This document shows, in pieces, positions 1-7,217 of a stretch of 21,915 bases of DNA. Origin of the DNA: Bacilli bacterium (GTDB lineage: Bacteria; Bacillota_I; Bacilli_A; RF39; UBA660); contig CAAENH010000077.1 in the NCBI GenBank assembly GCA_900757295.1, positions 1 to 21,915 of the forward strand, given 5' to 3'. Under the pieces are notes generated by a model. It made no database searches. It was not told the origin of the DNA and saw nothing but the letters and a program-made list of their open reading frames with translations. Every line of letters starts with the position of its first letter. The stretch's first letter is position 1. A program made the translations under genes and the position numbers.

Positions 1-1
1 A

Positions 2-1561
2 AATTATATAATTAATCCTGTAATTGGAGAATATGATAATCCAGCAAACCAAAGTCAACATTTATTAACACTCCCTTTATCAAAAGAAGGAAATACAATA
101 ATTTATGGAATGGCTGGTTCAGGAAAAGAAGATTTGTTATCAGCAATATGTTACTCTTGTATAACTACTTATACTACAGATGAATTAAATATGTATATTA
201 TAGATTGCGGTGCAGAAACTTTAAAAATGTTTAATAATGCTCCTCAAATAGGTAATATTTTATTAAGTAATGACACTGATCATATCTTGAATTTATTTAA
301 AATGTTAACTGATATAATAAATCAAAGAAAAAAATTATTCATTGATTATGGAGGTACTCTAGATGCATATAATACATATAGTGATAGTAGATTACCTAAT
401 ATAGTTGTTATAATAAATAACTATGAAACATTTATGGAAAACTATGAATCTCTAGAAGAAAATATAATTCAAATAACTAGGGAATGTGTAAAATATGGAA
501 TTACTTTTATAACTACATCAACTACATCTAATGCAATAAGATTTAAACTAAGACAAAACTTTAGTCAAAATATTCCGTTACAATTAATAGACCCTTATGA
601 TTATTCTAATATCTTAGGAAATGTTCATAAAATGAAACCATCTGATAATAAAGGTAGAGGTCTAGTAAAACTTGATGAAGTTTATGAATTTCAATCTGCA
701 ACAGTATGTAATACTGAAAACTTGTTAGAAACAATCAAAAATACTTGTGATCAATTAAATAAATCTTTATCTTTAAAAGCTCAAAAAATACCTGTATTAC
801 CAGATGATGTAGATGTTACTTATGTAAGTAATAGTATTAAAGATATTACAAATGTACCAATAGGCGTGGCAAAATATTCTTTAGAAATATCAACATTTGA
901 TTTTAAAACGAATTACTTATCAATAATTTCTTCAGCAGCTATTAATAATACTAAAAACTTTATTAATGGACTTGCAGCAGTTATATCAAAAACATCTAAT
1001 GTTAAACTTATGGTGTTTGATTTGTATAAATTAGTTAACTCAGCATATGTAGACAGCAAACTATATAGTAATAAAAGTTTTGATGACTTACTAAGCCAAT
1101 TGAATAGTTTTGTAGATGATAAAGTTAAAGTATATGAAGAAAATGACTATGATAATTCAGTTTTAAATAAGTATAGTAACTTATGTGTAATTATTGTTGG
1201 CTTAGATGAATTATTTAATCGTATAAAACCAGATACTAAAACTAATTTTACAAAAACTATTATTAAAGCAAAAGCTTTAGAATTAATTAACTTCGTTTTA
1301 GTTGATACAAACGATAATTTAAAAAAATATCAATATGATGAATGGTATAAATCTAATGTAAAAACCAATAATGGTATTTGGGTTGGTAACGGAATAGCAG
1401 AACAAAATGTTATTAAACTAAGTAAGATGTCTCGTGATTTATATGCTATTGTAGGCAATGATTTTGGATATGTTGTTAATGAAGGTGTTCATGAACTAAT
1501 TAAGTTAGTTAAGCCCGATGTAGAAGCAACTGATGATAATATAGAAACACTTGAATTATAG
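2..1561 (+). CDS. essC: Type VII secretion ATPase EssC/YukB, C-terminal part (5' end outside window)
   Basis: The reading frame is open from base 2, so 519 residues of a longer protein are visible. It resembles the last two FtsK/SpoIIIE-type ATPase domains of EssC/YukB, the membrane motor of Bacillota type VII secretion that drives export of WXG100 and LXG proteins. The first visible domain starts with NPVIGEYDNPANQ and a P-loop-like GMAGSGKE, where the usual Ser/Thr after Lys is Glu; the Walker B strand IVVIINNYE lacks the acidic pair. The second domain, from about residue 250, has no recognisable P-loop (SIISSAAINNTKN) but keeps IIVGLDELF. Degenerate C-terminal ATPase domains are known in EssC/EccC, where the first domain is the main catalytic one. 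A yukD-like gene follows 8 bp downstream, supporting the assignment. The start codon and the forkhead and transmembrane parts are not in the window. Confidence 0.85.
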   Translation, partial: NYIINPVIGEYDNPANQSQHLLTLPLSKEGNTIIYGMAGSGKEDLLSAICYSCITTYTTDELNMYIIDCGAETLKMFNNAPQIGNILLSNDTDHILNLFKMLTDIINQRKKLFIDYGGTLDAYNTYSDSRLPNIVVIINNYETFMENYESLEENIIQITRECVKYGITFITTSTTSNAIRFKLRQNFSQNIPLQLIDPYDYSNILGNVHKMKPSDNKGRGLVKLDEVYEFQSATVCNTENLLETIKNTCDQLNKSLSLKAQKIPVLPDDVDVTYVSNSIKDITNVPIGVAKYSLEISTFDFKTNYLSIISSAAINNTKNFINGLAAVISKTSNVKLMVFDLYKLVNSAYVDSKLYSNKSFDDLLSQLNSFVDDKVKVYEENDYDNSVLNKYSNLCVIIVGLDELFNRIKPDTKTNFTKTIIKAKALELINFVLVDTNDNLKKYQYDEWYKSNVKTNNGIWVGNGIAEQNVIKLSKMSRDLYAIVGNDFGYVVNEGVHELIKLVKPDVEATDDNIETLEL

Positions 1562-1569
1562 GAGGACTT

Positions 1570-1824
1570 ATGAATAATAAAATATTATTAGAAGTATATG
1601 TTCCAATGTTAGAAGAGGAATATGATGTTTTCGTTCCAATAAATAAAAAAATAGCCAATGTAACTCGTTTAATAAATGAAGCTATTGTTGATTTATCAAG
1701 TGGTTCATTTCCTTTAAAAAAAGATATATTATTATATAATAGATCAAATGGTTTAATGTTAGATCCAAAATGTAATGTTAAAGAAGCTGGATTAGTCAAT
1801 GGATCACAAGTAATTTTAATATAA
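1570..1824 (+). CDS. yukD: YukD/EsaB-like ubiquitin-fold protein of type VII secretion
   Basis: This is an 84-residue protein, the usual size of YukD/EsaB (about 80 aa), a small ubiquitin-like component of Bacillota type VII secretion thought to act in the cytoplasm as a regulator or accessory factor. The pattern fits: an N-terminal beta-hairpin (KILLEVYVPMLEEEYDVFVP), a helix (ANVTRLINEAIVDL), and a C-terminal strand ending in GSQVILI, as in ubiquitin folds. There is no C-terminal Gly-Gly, so conjugation is not expected. A strong AGGAGG site ends 5 bases before the ATG and overlaps the essC stop, so the two genes are almost certainly co-transcribed. A terminator follows at once. Confidence 0.8.
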   Translation: MNNKILLEVYVPMLEEEYDVFVPINKKIANVTRLINEAIVDLSSGSFPLKKDILLYNRSNGLMLDPKCNVKEAGLVNGSQVILI

Positions 1825-1849
1825 ATCTAGTATAATACTAGATTTTTTT
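1823..1849 (+). terminator. Intrinsic terminator after yukD-like gene
   Basis: TCTAGTAT and ATACTAGA form a short perfect stem followed by seven T. It begins at the stop codon of the yukD-like gene and closes the type VII operon. Confidence 0.8.
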
Positions 1850-1918
1850 GTATAATAAAAGATGTAGTATATTATGTTTTTATTTATTAAAAATATAAAT
1901 AAGAAAGTAGGAATTGTT

Positions 1919-3739
1919 ATGTGCGGTATTGCAGGTTTTGTATCAACAAGAAAAAGTAAAAAAAGAATTCTTAAAAATATGTGTGATAGAATAAAACATC
2001 GTGGACCAGATGGTGAAGGATATTATGTTGATGATAATGTTGCTTTGGGTCATCGAAGATTAGCAATTATTGATTTATCAACTGGAGATCAACCTATGTT
2101 TAATGAAACAAAAGATATAGTAATTGTGTTTAATGGAGAAATTTATAATTTTAAGGAATTACGTAAAAAATTAGAAAAAAAACATACTTTTAAAAGTAAT
2201 AGTGATACTGAAGTATTAGTTCATGGTTATGAAGAGTGGGGTCATAAGTTAACTTCAAAATTACGTGGAATGTTTTCTTTTGCAATCTGGGATATTAACA
2301 AAAAAGAGTTATTCATCGCTAGAGATCAATGGGGCATAAAACCATTATATTATTATCAAAATAATGGAACGTTTATGTTTGCTTCAGAAATAAAAGCCTT
2401 CTTAGATCATCCTGATTTTCAAAAAGAATTAAATAAAGATATCTTATCTGCGTATTTATGCTTCAATTCAACTCCTACAACTGAAACTTTCTTTAAAGGT
2501 GTATATAGATTAGAACCGGGACATCAAATTGTTTTAAAAGATAATAAAGTTAATATTACAAGATTCTTTAAAATGGAATTTGATGAAAAAAATAAAGATT
2601 TAGAAACACTTAGTAAAGATATTAATAAGGCAATGGAGTCATCAGTTAAATATCATGAAATAGCTGATGTTGAAGTAGGATCATTCTTATCTAGTGGAAT
2701 AGATTCATCTTATTTAGTTTCATTATCAAAACCAGATAAAACATATACTGTAGGTTATGATAATCCTAAATATGATGAAATAAGTTATGCAAAAGATTTA
2801 ACAGATAAATTAGGTATTGAGAATATATCAAAAAGAATAACTAAAAAAGAATATTTAAAAAAATTTCCAAATATTATTTATCATATGGATGAACCATTAG
2901 CTGATCCTTCTGCCATAGCTTTATATTTCGTTGCCCAAATTGCTAGTAAAGATGTTAAAGTTGTAATGTCTGGAGAAGGTGCAGATGAATTTTTTGGCGG
3001 ATATAATACATATCAAGAAGAAGTAACGCAAAGTTGGTATATGAAAATCCCATACTGTATTCGTCATTTAGCATCTAATATTGCATCATTATTTCCAGAA
3101 GTAAGAGGATTAAATTTTATTTATAGAAGAGGTCAAAAACTTGAAGATTACCATATTGGTCTAGAGAGAATATTTAGAGATAATGAAGCAAAATCAATAG
3201 TTAAATTTAAAAATCAAATATCTACCAAAGATATTACTAAACCATACTATGAAGAATATAAAAATAGCAGTAATATGGTAAAAAGGCAAGTTATAGATTA
3301 TCATTTTTGGTTAGTTAATGATTTTCTTCATGCTGTAGATAGAAATACTATGATGTTTGGTTTAGAAGCACGAACTCCTTTCTTAGATAAAGAAGTCTAT
3401 GATGTAGCTAGACATTTACCTACGTCAGCTAAAATTGGTAAAGGTAAAACAAAAATAGCTTTAAGAAAAGCTGCTGAAAAAGTAATACCAAATGAAGCAT
3501 ACAAAAAGAAAAAATTAGGTTTTCCTGTTCCATTAAGAGCTTGGATGAGAGAAGACGATTTGTACAACAAAATCAAAGTTACATTTAACAAATCTTATAC
3601 TAAAGAATTTTTTGATGTAAAGAAAATAAACAAATTATTAGAAGATCATAAAAACAATAAGAAAGATAATTATAAAAAAGTATGGACAATTTATACATTC
3701 TTAGTTTGGTATGAACAATTTTTTATTAAAGAAAGTTAA
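1919..3739 (+). CDS. asnB: Glutamine-hydrolysing asparagine synthase (AsnB type)
   Basis: This 606-residue enzyme makes asparagine from aspartate, ATP and glutamine-derived ammonia in the cytosol. The ATG at 1919 is chosen because it gives MCGIAG: removal of Met exposes Cys1, the glutaminase nucleophile. An upstream in-frame ATG at 1874 would bury that Cys. The N-terminal amidotransferase half shows HRGPDGEG, GHRRLAIIDLS, FNGEIYNF and NSDTEVLVHGYEEWG. The synthetase half has the pyrophosphate loop FLSSGIDSS, then SGEGADEFFGGY, LEARTPFLD and KKKLGFPVPLRAW. Length and motifs match complete AsnB enzymes. It is a single-gene unit between two terminators, with a TATAAT-like box near 1851. The family also includes enzymes that amidate cell-wall or peptide substrates, but housekeeping asparagine synthesis is the simplest reading. 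Confidence 0.95.
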   Translation: MCGIAGFVSTRKSKKRILKNMCDRIKHRGPDGEGYYVDDNVALGHRRLAIIDLSTGDQPMFNETKDIVIVFNGEIYNFKELRKKLEKKHTFKSNSDTEVLVHGYEEWGHKLTSKLRGMFSFAIWDINKKELFIARDQWGIKPLYYYQNNGTFMFASEIKAFLDHPDFQKELNKDILSAYLCFNSTPTTETFFKGVYRLEPGHQIVLKDNKVNITRFFKMEFDEKNKDLETLSKDINKAMESSVKYHEIADVEVGSFLSSGIDSSYLVSLSKPDKTYTVGYDNPKYDEISYAKDLTDKLGIENISKRITKKEYLKKFPNIIYHMDEPLADPSAIALYFVAQIASKDVKVVMSGEGADEFFGGYNTYQEEVTQSWYMKIPYCIRHLASNIASLFPEVRGLNFIYRRGQKLEDYHIGLERIFRDNEAKSIVKFKNQISTKDITKPYYEEYKNSSNMVKRQVIDYHFWLVNDFLHAVDRNTMMFGLEARTPFLDKEVYDVARHLPTSAKIGKGKTKIALRKAAEKVIPNEAYKKKKLGFPVPLRAWMREDDLYNKIKVTFNKSYTKEFFDVKKINKLLEDHKNNKKDNYKKVWTIYTFLVWYEQFFIKES

Positions 3740-3758
3740 GAATATTCTTAACTTTTTT
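3732..3758 (+). terminator. Intrinsic terminator after asnB
   Basis: A perfect palindrome (AGTTAAGAAT / ATTCTTAACT) spans the asnB stop codon and is followed by a run of T. Confidence 0.85.
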
Positions 3759-3778
3759 TATAAAATATTAATTTCTAC

Positions 3779-3806
3779 TTGCATAAAATATATTTTATGT
3801 TATAAT
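3779..3806 (+). promoter_or_regulatory. Promoter of tRNA-Gly
   Basis: TTGCAT (3779-3784), a 16-base spacer and TATAAT (3801-3806), with TG one base before the -10 (extended -10). Transcription would start about 10 bases before the tRNA. Confidence 0.65.
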
Positions 3807-3823
3807 TATAAGTGCCTACACAT

Positions 3824-3897
3824 GCGGGTGTAGTTTAATGGTAGAGCTTCAGCCTTCCAAGCTGATAACGTGGGTTCGATTCCCATCACCCGCTCCA
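3824..3897 (+). tRNA. tRNA-Gly (anticodon UCC)
   Basis: The cloverleaf is complete. The acceptor arm GCGGGTG pairs with CACCCGC, with discriminator T and an encoded CCA. The anticodon stem TCAGC/GCTGA encloses loop CTTCCAA with anticodon TCC, and the T-arm contains GGGTTCGATTCCC. Its 3' end GCTCCA is repeated in the same orientation four times in the next 6.5 kb, so this gene is the likely anchor (attachment site) of the cassette array that follows. Confidence 0.97.
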
Positions 3898-3907
3898 TTT
3901 GAAATCA

Positions 3908-3942
3908 ACTTACGGACTGAAAAGTTCGTGAGTTTTTATTTT
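3908..3942 (+). terminator. Terminator behind tRNA-Gly (cassette 1 end)
   Basis: An 11-bp stem, ACTTACGGACT with AGTTCGTGAGT, is closed by a GAAA tetraloop and followed by TTTTTATTTT. The copy at 8984 keeps the stem although two bases differ. Confidence 0.85.
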
Positions 3943-3955
3943 ATATAAATACTAT

Positions 3956-3998
3956 AAAAAAAGAGAAAAAAATATCAAAATAATTTCATCCTCTTTTT
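3956..3998. terminator. Probable terminator for the minus-strand HD gene (cassette 1)
   Basis: AAAAAGAG and CTCTTTTT flank an inner A/T hairpin. The A-run on this strand is the U-tract on the minus strand, so it would end transcripts arriving from the HD gene at 4096. The same arrangement occurs at 9034-9076. Confidence 0.55.
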
Positions 3999-4095
3999 AT
4001 ATATTTTTAAATTTGGGATTAAAATTTGTGTCTAGCCAGCACTGAATTTGTACTTCCACACAAATTCTACTATAGAAAATTTCATACTCATATTA

Positions 4096-5124
4096 TTAAA
4101 AATTAAAATTTAAATATACATAATTATCCATATTGTAAGATAAATTGTTTTTTATCATTTTGTTAGCAAGTTTGCAACATTTTGAAATTCTTTTGCCATT
4201 AAATAATGGATCAATATATCTAATCTTTGCCCCATGATGTACATAATAGATGTTTTTTGGTTTTTCTTTTGATATTTTTACTTTCTTAGCATTTTTCCAG
4301 ATATTGAATATGTCATTATATTTAGAAGATTCTATAATATTTATTACTTCACTTTCCTTTAATTCATATAAATCTTTTCTAGATATTTTGTTTTCATCGC
4401 TTAATCTTTTTAGAATATCAGCAATTAATTGCATAGAATATCTAGTTCTATCCTCACGATATATAACAGATAATCTACTTGTAACCTTAACAAAGTTTCT
4501 AGCATTTTTTTTAGTTTTAAATCCTAATTCTATTTCTTTTTCTTCATTAGTTTGTATCTCAATATCATCATATATTTCTTTAATACTTGCTAGATCCAAT
4601 AGCCTATATGTAAACAGAGCATTTGATAATGAATATTCCAATCTATCAGCAGATAATTTAGGTGTGTCATTATCAGCAATAGGATATAAATGGTAATTAT
4701 CAATTTCTGATATTTCAATATTATCCCTTTTTAATAATTTCATTATTTCTTTAGATTTTTTTATAATTTCTGTTGTTAAATCTTCTGTTGATTCTTGAGT
4801 CATATAATCTCCATTAAGAAAATCCACACAATGCTTAAATGCAGGTGTTGCTATATCGTGAAATAATCCAGACAAAGTTTGCTTTTTATCATGTGTAAAA
4901 TGCCAAACAATTAAAGCAACTGCAACAGAATGATCTAAACTTGAAAAGAAAAAATCACTTTCAAACAAGTTTGAATATATAGTACCACAAGTAACACTAA
5001 TATATTGTTGTGATAACAATTCCTTTGTGTTTATATATTCATTTAACCATTCTGGAAAATTTGATTCTAATATTTTAAAATATTTTTTTATTTCTGTATT
5101 TAAATTATCATAATATTTTTTCAT
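4096..5124 (-). CDS. HD-domain phosphohydrolase (cassette 1 cargo)
   Basis: This 342-residue soluble protein has the metal-binding pattern of the HD superfamily: His65 (DHSVAVA), His89-Asp90 (SGLFHDIATP) and Asp160 (SADRLEY). These residues bind divalent metal and hydrolyse phosphate esters, in some relatives dNTPs or cyclic nucleotides. The spacing and the SADRLEYSL segment recall dNTPase-like HD proteins, but the substrate cannot be told from sequence. The C-terminal 150 residues are Lys-rich and match nothing I know. The start is supported by AAGGA 9 bases upstream. It is the only full gene of its block, points towards the tRNA gene, and ends 13 bp from the structured repeat. Nucleotide-depleting HD enzymes are common in phage defence; a defence role here is only a guess. 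Confidence 0.75.
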   Translation of the reverse strand: MKKYYDNLNTEIKKYFKILESNFPEWLNEYINTKELLSQQYISVTCGTIYSNLFESDFFFSSLDHSVAVALIVWHFTHDKKQTLSGLFHDIATPAFKHCVDFLNGDYMTQESTEDLTTEIIKKSKEIMKLLKRDNIEISEIDNYHLYPIADNDTPKLSADRLEYSLSNALFTYRLLDLASIKEIYDDIEIQTNEEKEIELGFKTKKNARNFVKVTSRLSVIYREDRTRYSMQLIADILKRLSDENKISRKDLYELKESEVINIIESSKYNDIFNIWKNAKKVKISKEKPKNIYYVHHGAKIRYIDPLFNGKRISKCCKLANKMIKNNLSYNMDNYVYLNFNF

Positions 5125-5180
5125 TTTTTCACGTCCTTACATTGTAAACAGGCTTTACACAATCTTTTGCAATTTAGCAT

Positions 5181-5264
5181 TCAATCCAAGTTGATTTTTT
5201 CCTTATATTTTTTTCTAGCTAATTTTTCGTTTTCATTTAATAAATACAAATTTACCACCGACAT
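5181..5264 (-). CDS. Possible short leader ORF upstream of the HD gene
   Basis: This 27-codon ATG frame begins MSVVNLYLLNENEKLARKKY and ends in TGA. A second frame starts at 5180, right after that stop, and encodes 23 residues with Cys spaced C-x3-C-x2-C-x2-C (MLNCKRLCKACLQCKDVKN); it overlaps the HD start codon by 16 bases. Neither has a strong ribosome site. A TATAAT box lies upstream near 5297. They could be leader peptides for the HD gene, the remnant of a longer gene, or chance. Confidence 0.25.
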   Translation of the reverse strand: MSVVNLYLLNENEKLARKKYKEKINLD

Positions 5265-5378
5265 AATTTCGACTCTAGAAATTCAAAATATAATTATTAT
5301 ACTATAAATCAACAAAATTTTTCATATTTCCGTGGTATTTAAATAATAAATATATATAATAATTTTAGAAATGAAACA

Positions 5379-5408
5379 TAGTTCGTAACCTGTTGCTCAC
5401 CTGCTCCA
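5379..5408 (+). repeat. Cassette junction B (TAGTTCGTAAC-N13-GCTCCA)
   Basis: The 11-mer at 5379-5389 is identical to 10357-10367 and is followed after exactly 13 bases by GCTCCA, the tRNA-Gly 3' end. An inverted repeat TAACCT/AGGTTA (5386-5391 with 5412-5417) brackets GCTCCA. Confidence 0.65.
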
Positions 5409-5422
5409 AAGAGGTTAATACT

Positions 5423-5453
5423 CACACACTTAAATAGTGATTGCGTGTTTTTT
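5423..5453 (+). terminator. Weak terminator after junction B
   Basis: CACT/AGTG around a TAAAT loop is extended by CAC/GTG across an internal loop, followed by six T. It is weaker than the terminators at the other junctions but in the same place and orientation. Confidence 0.4.
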
Positions 5454-5520
5454 ATTTATAAAAACAAGTTCATAGTATTTGATATTATGGGCTTTTTCTT
5501 ATGTTAGGAGGTGTATTTCA

Positions 5521-5787
5521 TTGAAAACGACCATAGAAAATTTAATATTCCCTTGTGAAATTAAAAAGAAACTAAAAATTAAAGAAAGTTTTGGGAATTT
5601 AAACATTAAGTATATCAACGGACATTTAATTAAGTTTGATAAGAACAATTTAATAGTAACAGAACCACATAAAATTATTGTCACTCATTCTTCTGTTATA
5701 GTTGCTTATTTATATGATAATAACGATAAAATTTACATTCCTAATTATAATGCAATTATTTCACTAAATTGTTTTATTTTAACATAG
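5521..5787 (+). CDS. Small hypothetical protein (88 aa)
   Basis: An AGGAGG site (5506-5511) followed by TTG at 5521 fixes an 88-residue product beginning MKTTIENLIFPCEIKKKLKI; an ATG at 5479 has no such site. The protein is mostly predicted beta-strand with basic patches and no transmembrane segment. Many alternating hydrophobic segments (NLNIKYINGHLIKF, KIIVTHSSVIVAYLY) suggest a small beta-barrel. I do not recognise a family. It is one of few plus-strand genes in the cassette zone and is convergent with the next gene. Confidence 0.6.
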   Translation: MKTTIENLIFPCEIKKKLKIKESFGNLNIKYINGHLIKFDKNNLIVTEPHKIIVTHSSVIVAYLYDNNDKIYIPNYNAIISLNCFILT

Positions 5788-5855
5788 TTTGAAAGTAACA
5801 CCTTTAATATTTAATCTGCAATGATTTCGTTATATAAACTAATTCTTGCTAAAAA

Positions 5856-6275
5856 TCACTTAATAAAATCCTCTAATCTGTTTCTTTCCTCTTCATTTGT
5901 TAAGAAATATAAAGAATCTGAATCCAAAAAATTTTTAATATAATTTTTGTCGTTCAAACTTAATAAACTATCTACAATATATTTTAGATCCAATGATTCC
6001 TTCCAAAAATCATGACAAGCATTTAAAAAATCAACTAATATATCAGCTTTTTTATATTCTATAAAATAATCAATTAAAAACTTTTGATTATAATTAGTGT
6101 AAATACAAGTTAAAAAGATTACACAGTAAAACTCATTATCTCTAAATAATTTATTAACAAATTGCAAGTGTTCTTTTTCTGTCAAAAAGGTAACCATTAC
6201 ATGATATGGTCCATTTTTATATTGATTTAATACTAATTGTTCTTTTTTTGTATATTTATTTGGTACTTTATTCAT
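5856..6275 (-). CDS. Hypothetical helical protein (139 aa)
   Basis: The start is supported by TAGGAG about 9 bases upstream of ATG. The product is acidic-to-neutral, rich in Phe, Tyr, Asn and Leu, and looks all-helical, with repeated hydrophobic helices of the type FLIDYFIEYKKADILVDFLNA, which may be short helical repeats. No signal peptide, catalytic motif or known family is seen. Directly upstream on the same strand is the decayed 5' end of an ABC ATPase gene, so this gene may be downstream of a disrupted unit. Confidence 0.6.
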   Translation of the reverse strand: MNKVPNKYTKKEQLVLNQYKNGPYHVMVTFLTEKEHLQFVNKLFRDNEFYCVIFLTCIYTNYNQKFLIDYFIEYKKADILVDFLNACHDFWKESLDLKYIVDSLLSLNDKNYIKNFLDSDSLYFLTNEEERNRLEDFIK

Positions 6276-6289
6276 TTTTTTAAACTCCT

Positions 6290-6454
6290 ATCTATACACA
6301 TCAAATATTCAATAAAGTAATTTACACTACCACATTTCCTAAAATAAAATATAAACCTTTATCACCAAATTTTTATACTACTATACTTTAATACTTCTGT
6401 GTACGTTGATTTTTTACTTTTGTATGTTTTTGTTACACCTTTTAATTCTATCAT
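6290..6454 (-). pseudogene. Relic of an ABC transporter ATP-binding protein gene (5' end only)
   Basis: A ribosome site (AGGAG, minus strand, 6464-6470) and ATG at 6454 begin MIELKGVTKTYKSKKSTYTEVLK, the classic start of a MacB/LolD-type ABC ATPase. After about 30 codons the frame closes at a stop. The next frame continues FGDKGLYFILG, the strand leading into Walker A, and a third shift gives GKCGSVN where GKSGSGKST is expected. So the gene carries at least two frameshifts and a damaged P-loop, and everything after about residue 55 is gone. A TATAAT box at 6482-6487 remains upstream. Confidence 0.65.
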
Positions 6455-6654
6455 AAAACTAATCTCCTAATATATAAGTTCATTATACTAAATATTTTTC
6501 AAAAAATCTTTAGTTAAATCTAAATTTAAAATTATATCATGAGCTAATTAATAGACTTATTATATAAAAATTTAAAGAATAGATTGATTAAAGGTAAGAT
6601 AAACGATATAATGAAAACATCAAATACATGGAAATTTGTTTTTTAAAAAGTGTG

Positions 6655-6679
6655 CATAACCCCTTGTGTAAACGCTCCA
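6655..6679 (+). repeat. Cassette junction C (CATAAC-N13-GCTCCA)
   Basis: CATAAC (6655-6660), 13 bases, then GCTCCA (6674-6679). It continues TAAGATAAAATCGTC and on to GTTAATGA, almost identical to junction E at 10381. Confidence 0.7.
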
Positions 6680-6690
6680 TAAGATAAAAT

Positions 6691-6745
6691 CGTCACACCA
6701 ATGTGATGTTAATGATAAGATCAACTAGAAATAGTTGATTTTTTT
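6691..6745 (+). terminator. Hairpin and terminator after junction C
   Basis: The first hairpin is CGTCAC-ACCAAT-GTGATG (6691-6708). A second, ATCAACTA-GAAA-TAGTTGAT, is followed by T6 (6720-6745) and is a good intrinsic terminator on the tRNA strand. Confidence 0.8.
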
Positions 6746-6801
6746 GTACATATATAAAAATGTGATGTTATATAATTAAAATAATTAATAAGAAAATCAA
6801 T

Positions 6802-7152
6802 ATGATTGATGAGCTCAAAACAAAAATCGATTGATCTTGCAAATTTAATGAGAATAAATATAAAAGCTATGAAGGTTGCTTACGAATTGTTGAACATAGC
6901 AATCTGGTGAATGTTAAGCCTCATAAAATAATGGATTATATTTATTATTTAATGGTCAAAAAATATTTTCATATTAGTGATTTAATTGTAAGATACAATA
7001 TTAAATTTCCCGAAGTTAAGGAAAAGCCAAAATCTAAAAGAAGAATATATCATAGAAAATATTGGATAATTAAAGTAAAAAATAGATTTCACTATTTTGG
7101 ATATTTTGAAGATGGATGTGCAACCGGAACTGAAATTGAATATCTAAAATAA
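6802..7152 (+). pseudogene. Small hypothetical gene with in-frame stop (81-aa open part from 6907)
   Basis: An open frame from a GTG at 6907 encodes 81 residues (MNVKPHKIMDYIYYLMVKKY...), basic and Tyr-rich. It has no ribosome site. The same frame is open upstream to a TGA at 6832, and before that to an ATG at 6802 preceded by AATAAGAA. So it may be a longer gene split by one nonsense codon, or a fragment. The segment YWIIKVKNRFHYFGYFEDG loosely resembles AP2-like DNA-binding beta-sheets; I would not assign it. Confidence 0.35.
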
Positions 7153-7188
7153 CAAAATAGTACACTAAAAATATATATGCCTAATGAT

Positions 7189-7217
7189 AAAGACAATGCC
7201 ATCTAAGCATTGTCTTT
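7189..7217 (-). terminator. Terminator at the end of the ABC transporter gene
   Basis: AAAGACAATGC and GCATTGTCTTT form an 11-bp stem with the transporter's stop codon in the loop. The downstream T-run on the minus strand is short; on the plus strand it is followed by TTTTAATAAT, so it may work both ways. Confidence 0.6.

Larger units (their letters stand above)
3892..4083. repeat. ~190-bp direct repeat, copy 1: tRNA 3' end plus structured cassette end
   Basis: This stretch, from GCTCCA of the tRNA to just before the HD gene stop codon, recurs at 8969-9162 with roughly four-fifths identity by eye. In order it holds: a plus-strand terminator; an A-rich/T-rich hairpin (3956-3998); an outer stem GGGATT/AATTTC (4015-4020 with 4078-4083); an inner 9-bp stem AATTTGTGT/ACACAAATT (4023-4031 with 4058-4066); and a 26-nt loop beginning CTAGCCAGCACTGAATTTG. 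Bases 4031-4054 are identical in both copies. It sits directly 3' of a minus-strand HD-domain gene, as the other copy does. Confidence 0.85.

Noticed and set aside
1874..1918. N-terminal extension of asparagine synthase from the ATG at 1874
   Set aside because: It would mask the catalytic Cys1, which must be exposed after removal of the first Met.
4250..4696. Plus-strand open frame opposite the HD gene
   Set aside because: It is a low-complexity antisense shadow of a gene with conserved HD motifs.
5379..5453. Integron attC site (inverted GTTA/TAAC motifs around junctions)
   Set aside because: The ends do not match the attC core consensus, the distances between motifs vary, and no integron integrase is visible.
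6802..7152. Mycoplasma-type code with TGA read as Trp
   Set aside because: The XRE gene ends naturally at TGA and all well-conserved enzymes here encode Trp with TGG only; the single in-frame TGA is in a doubtful gene.
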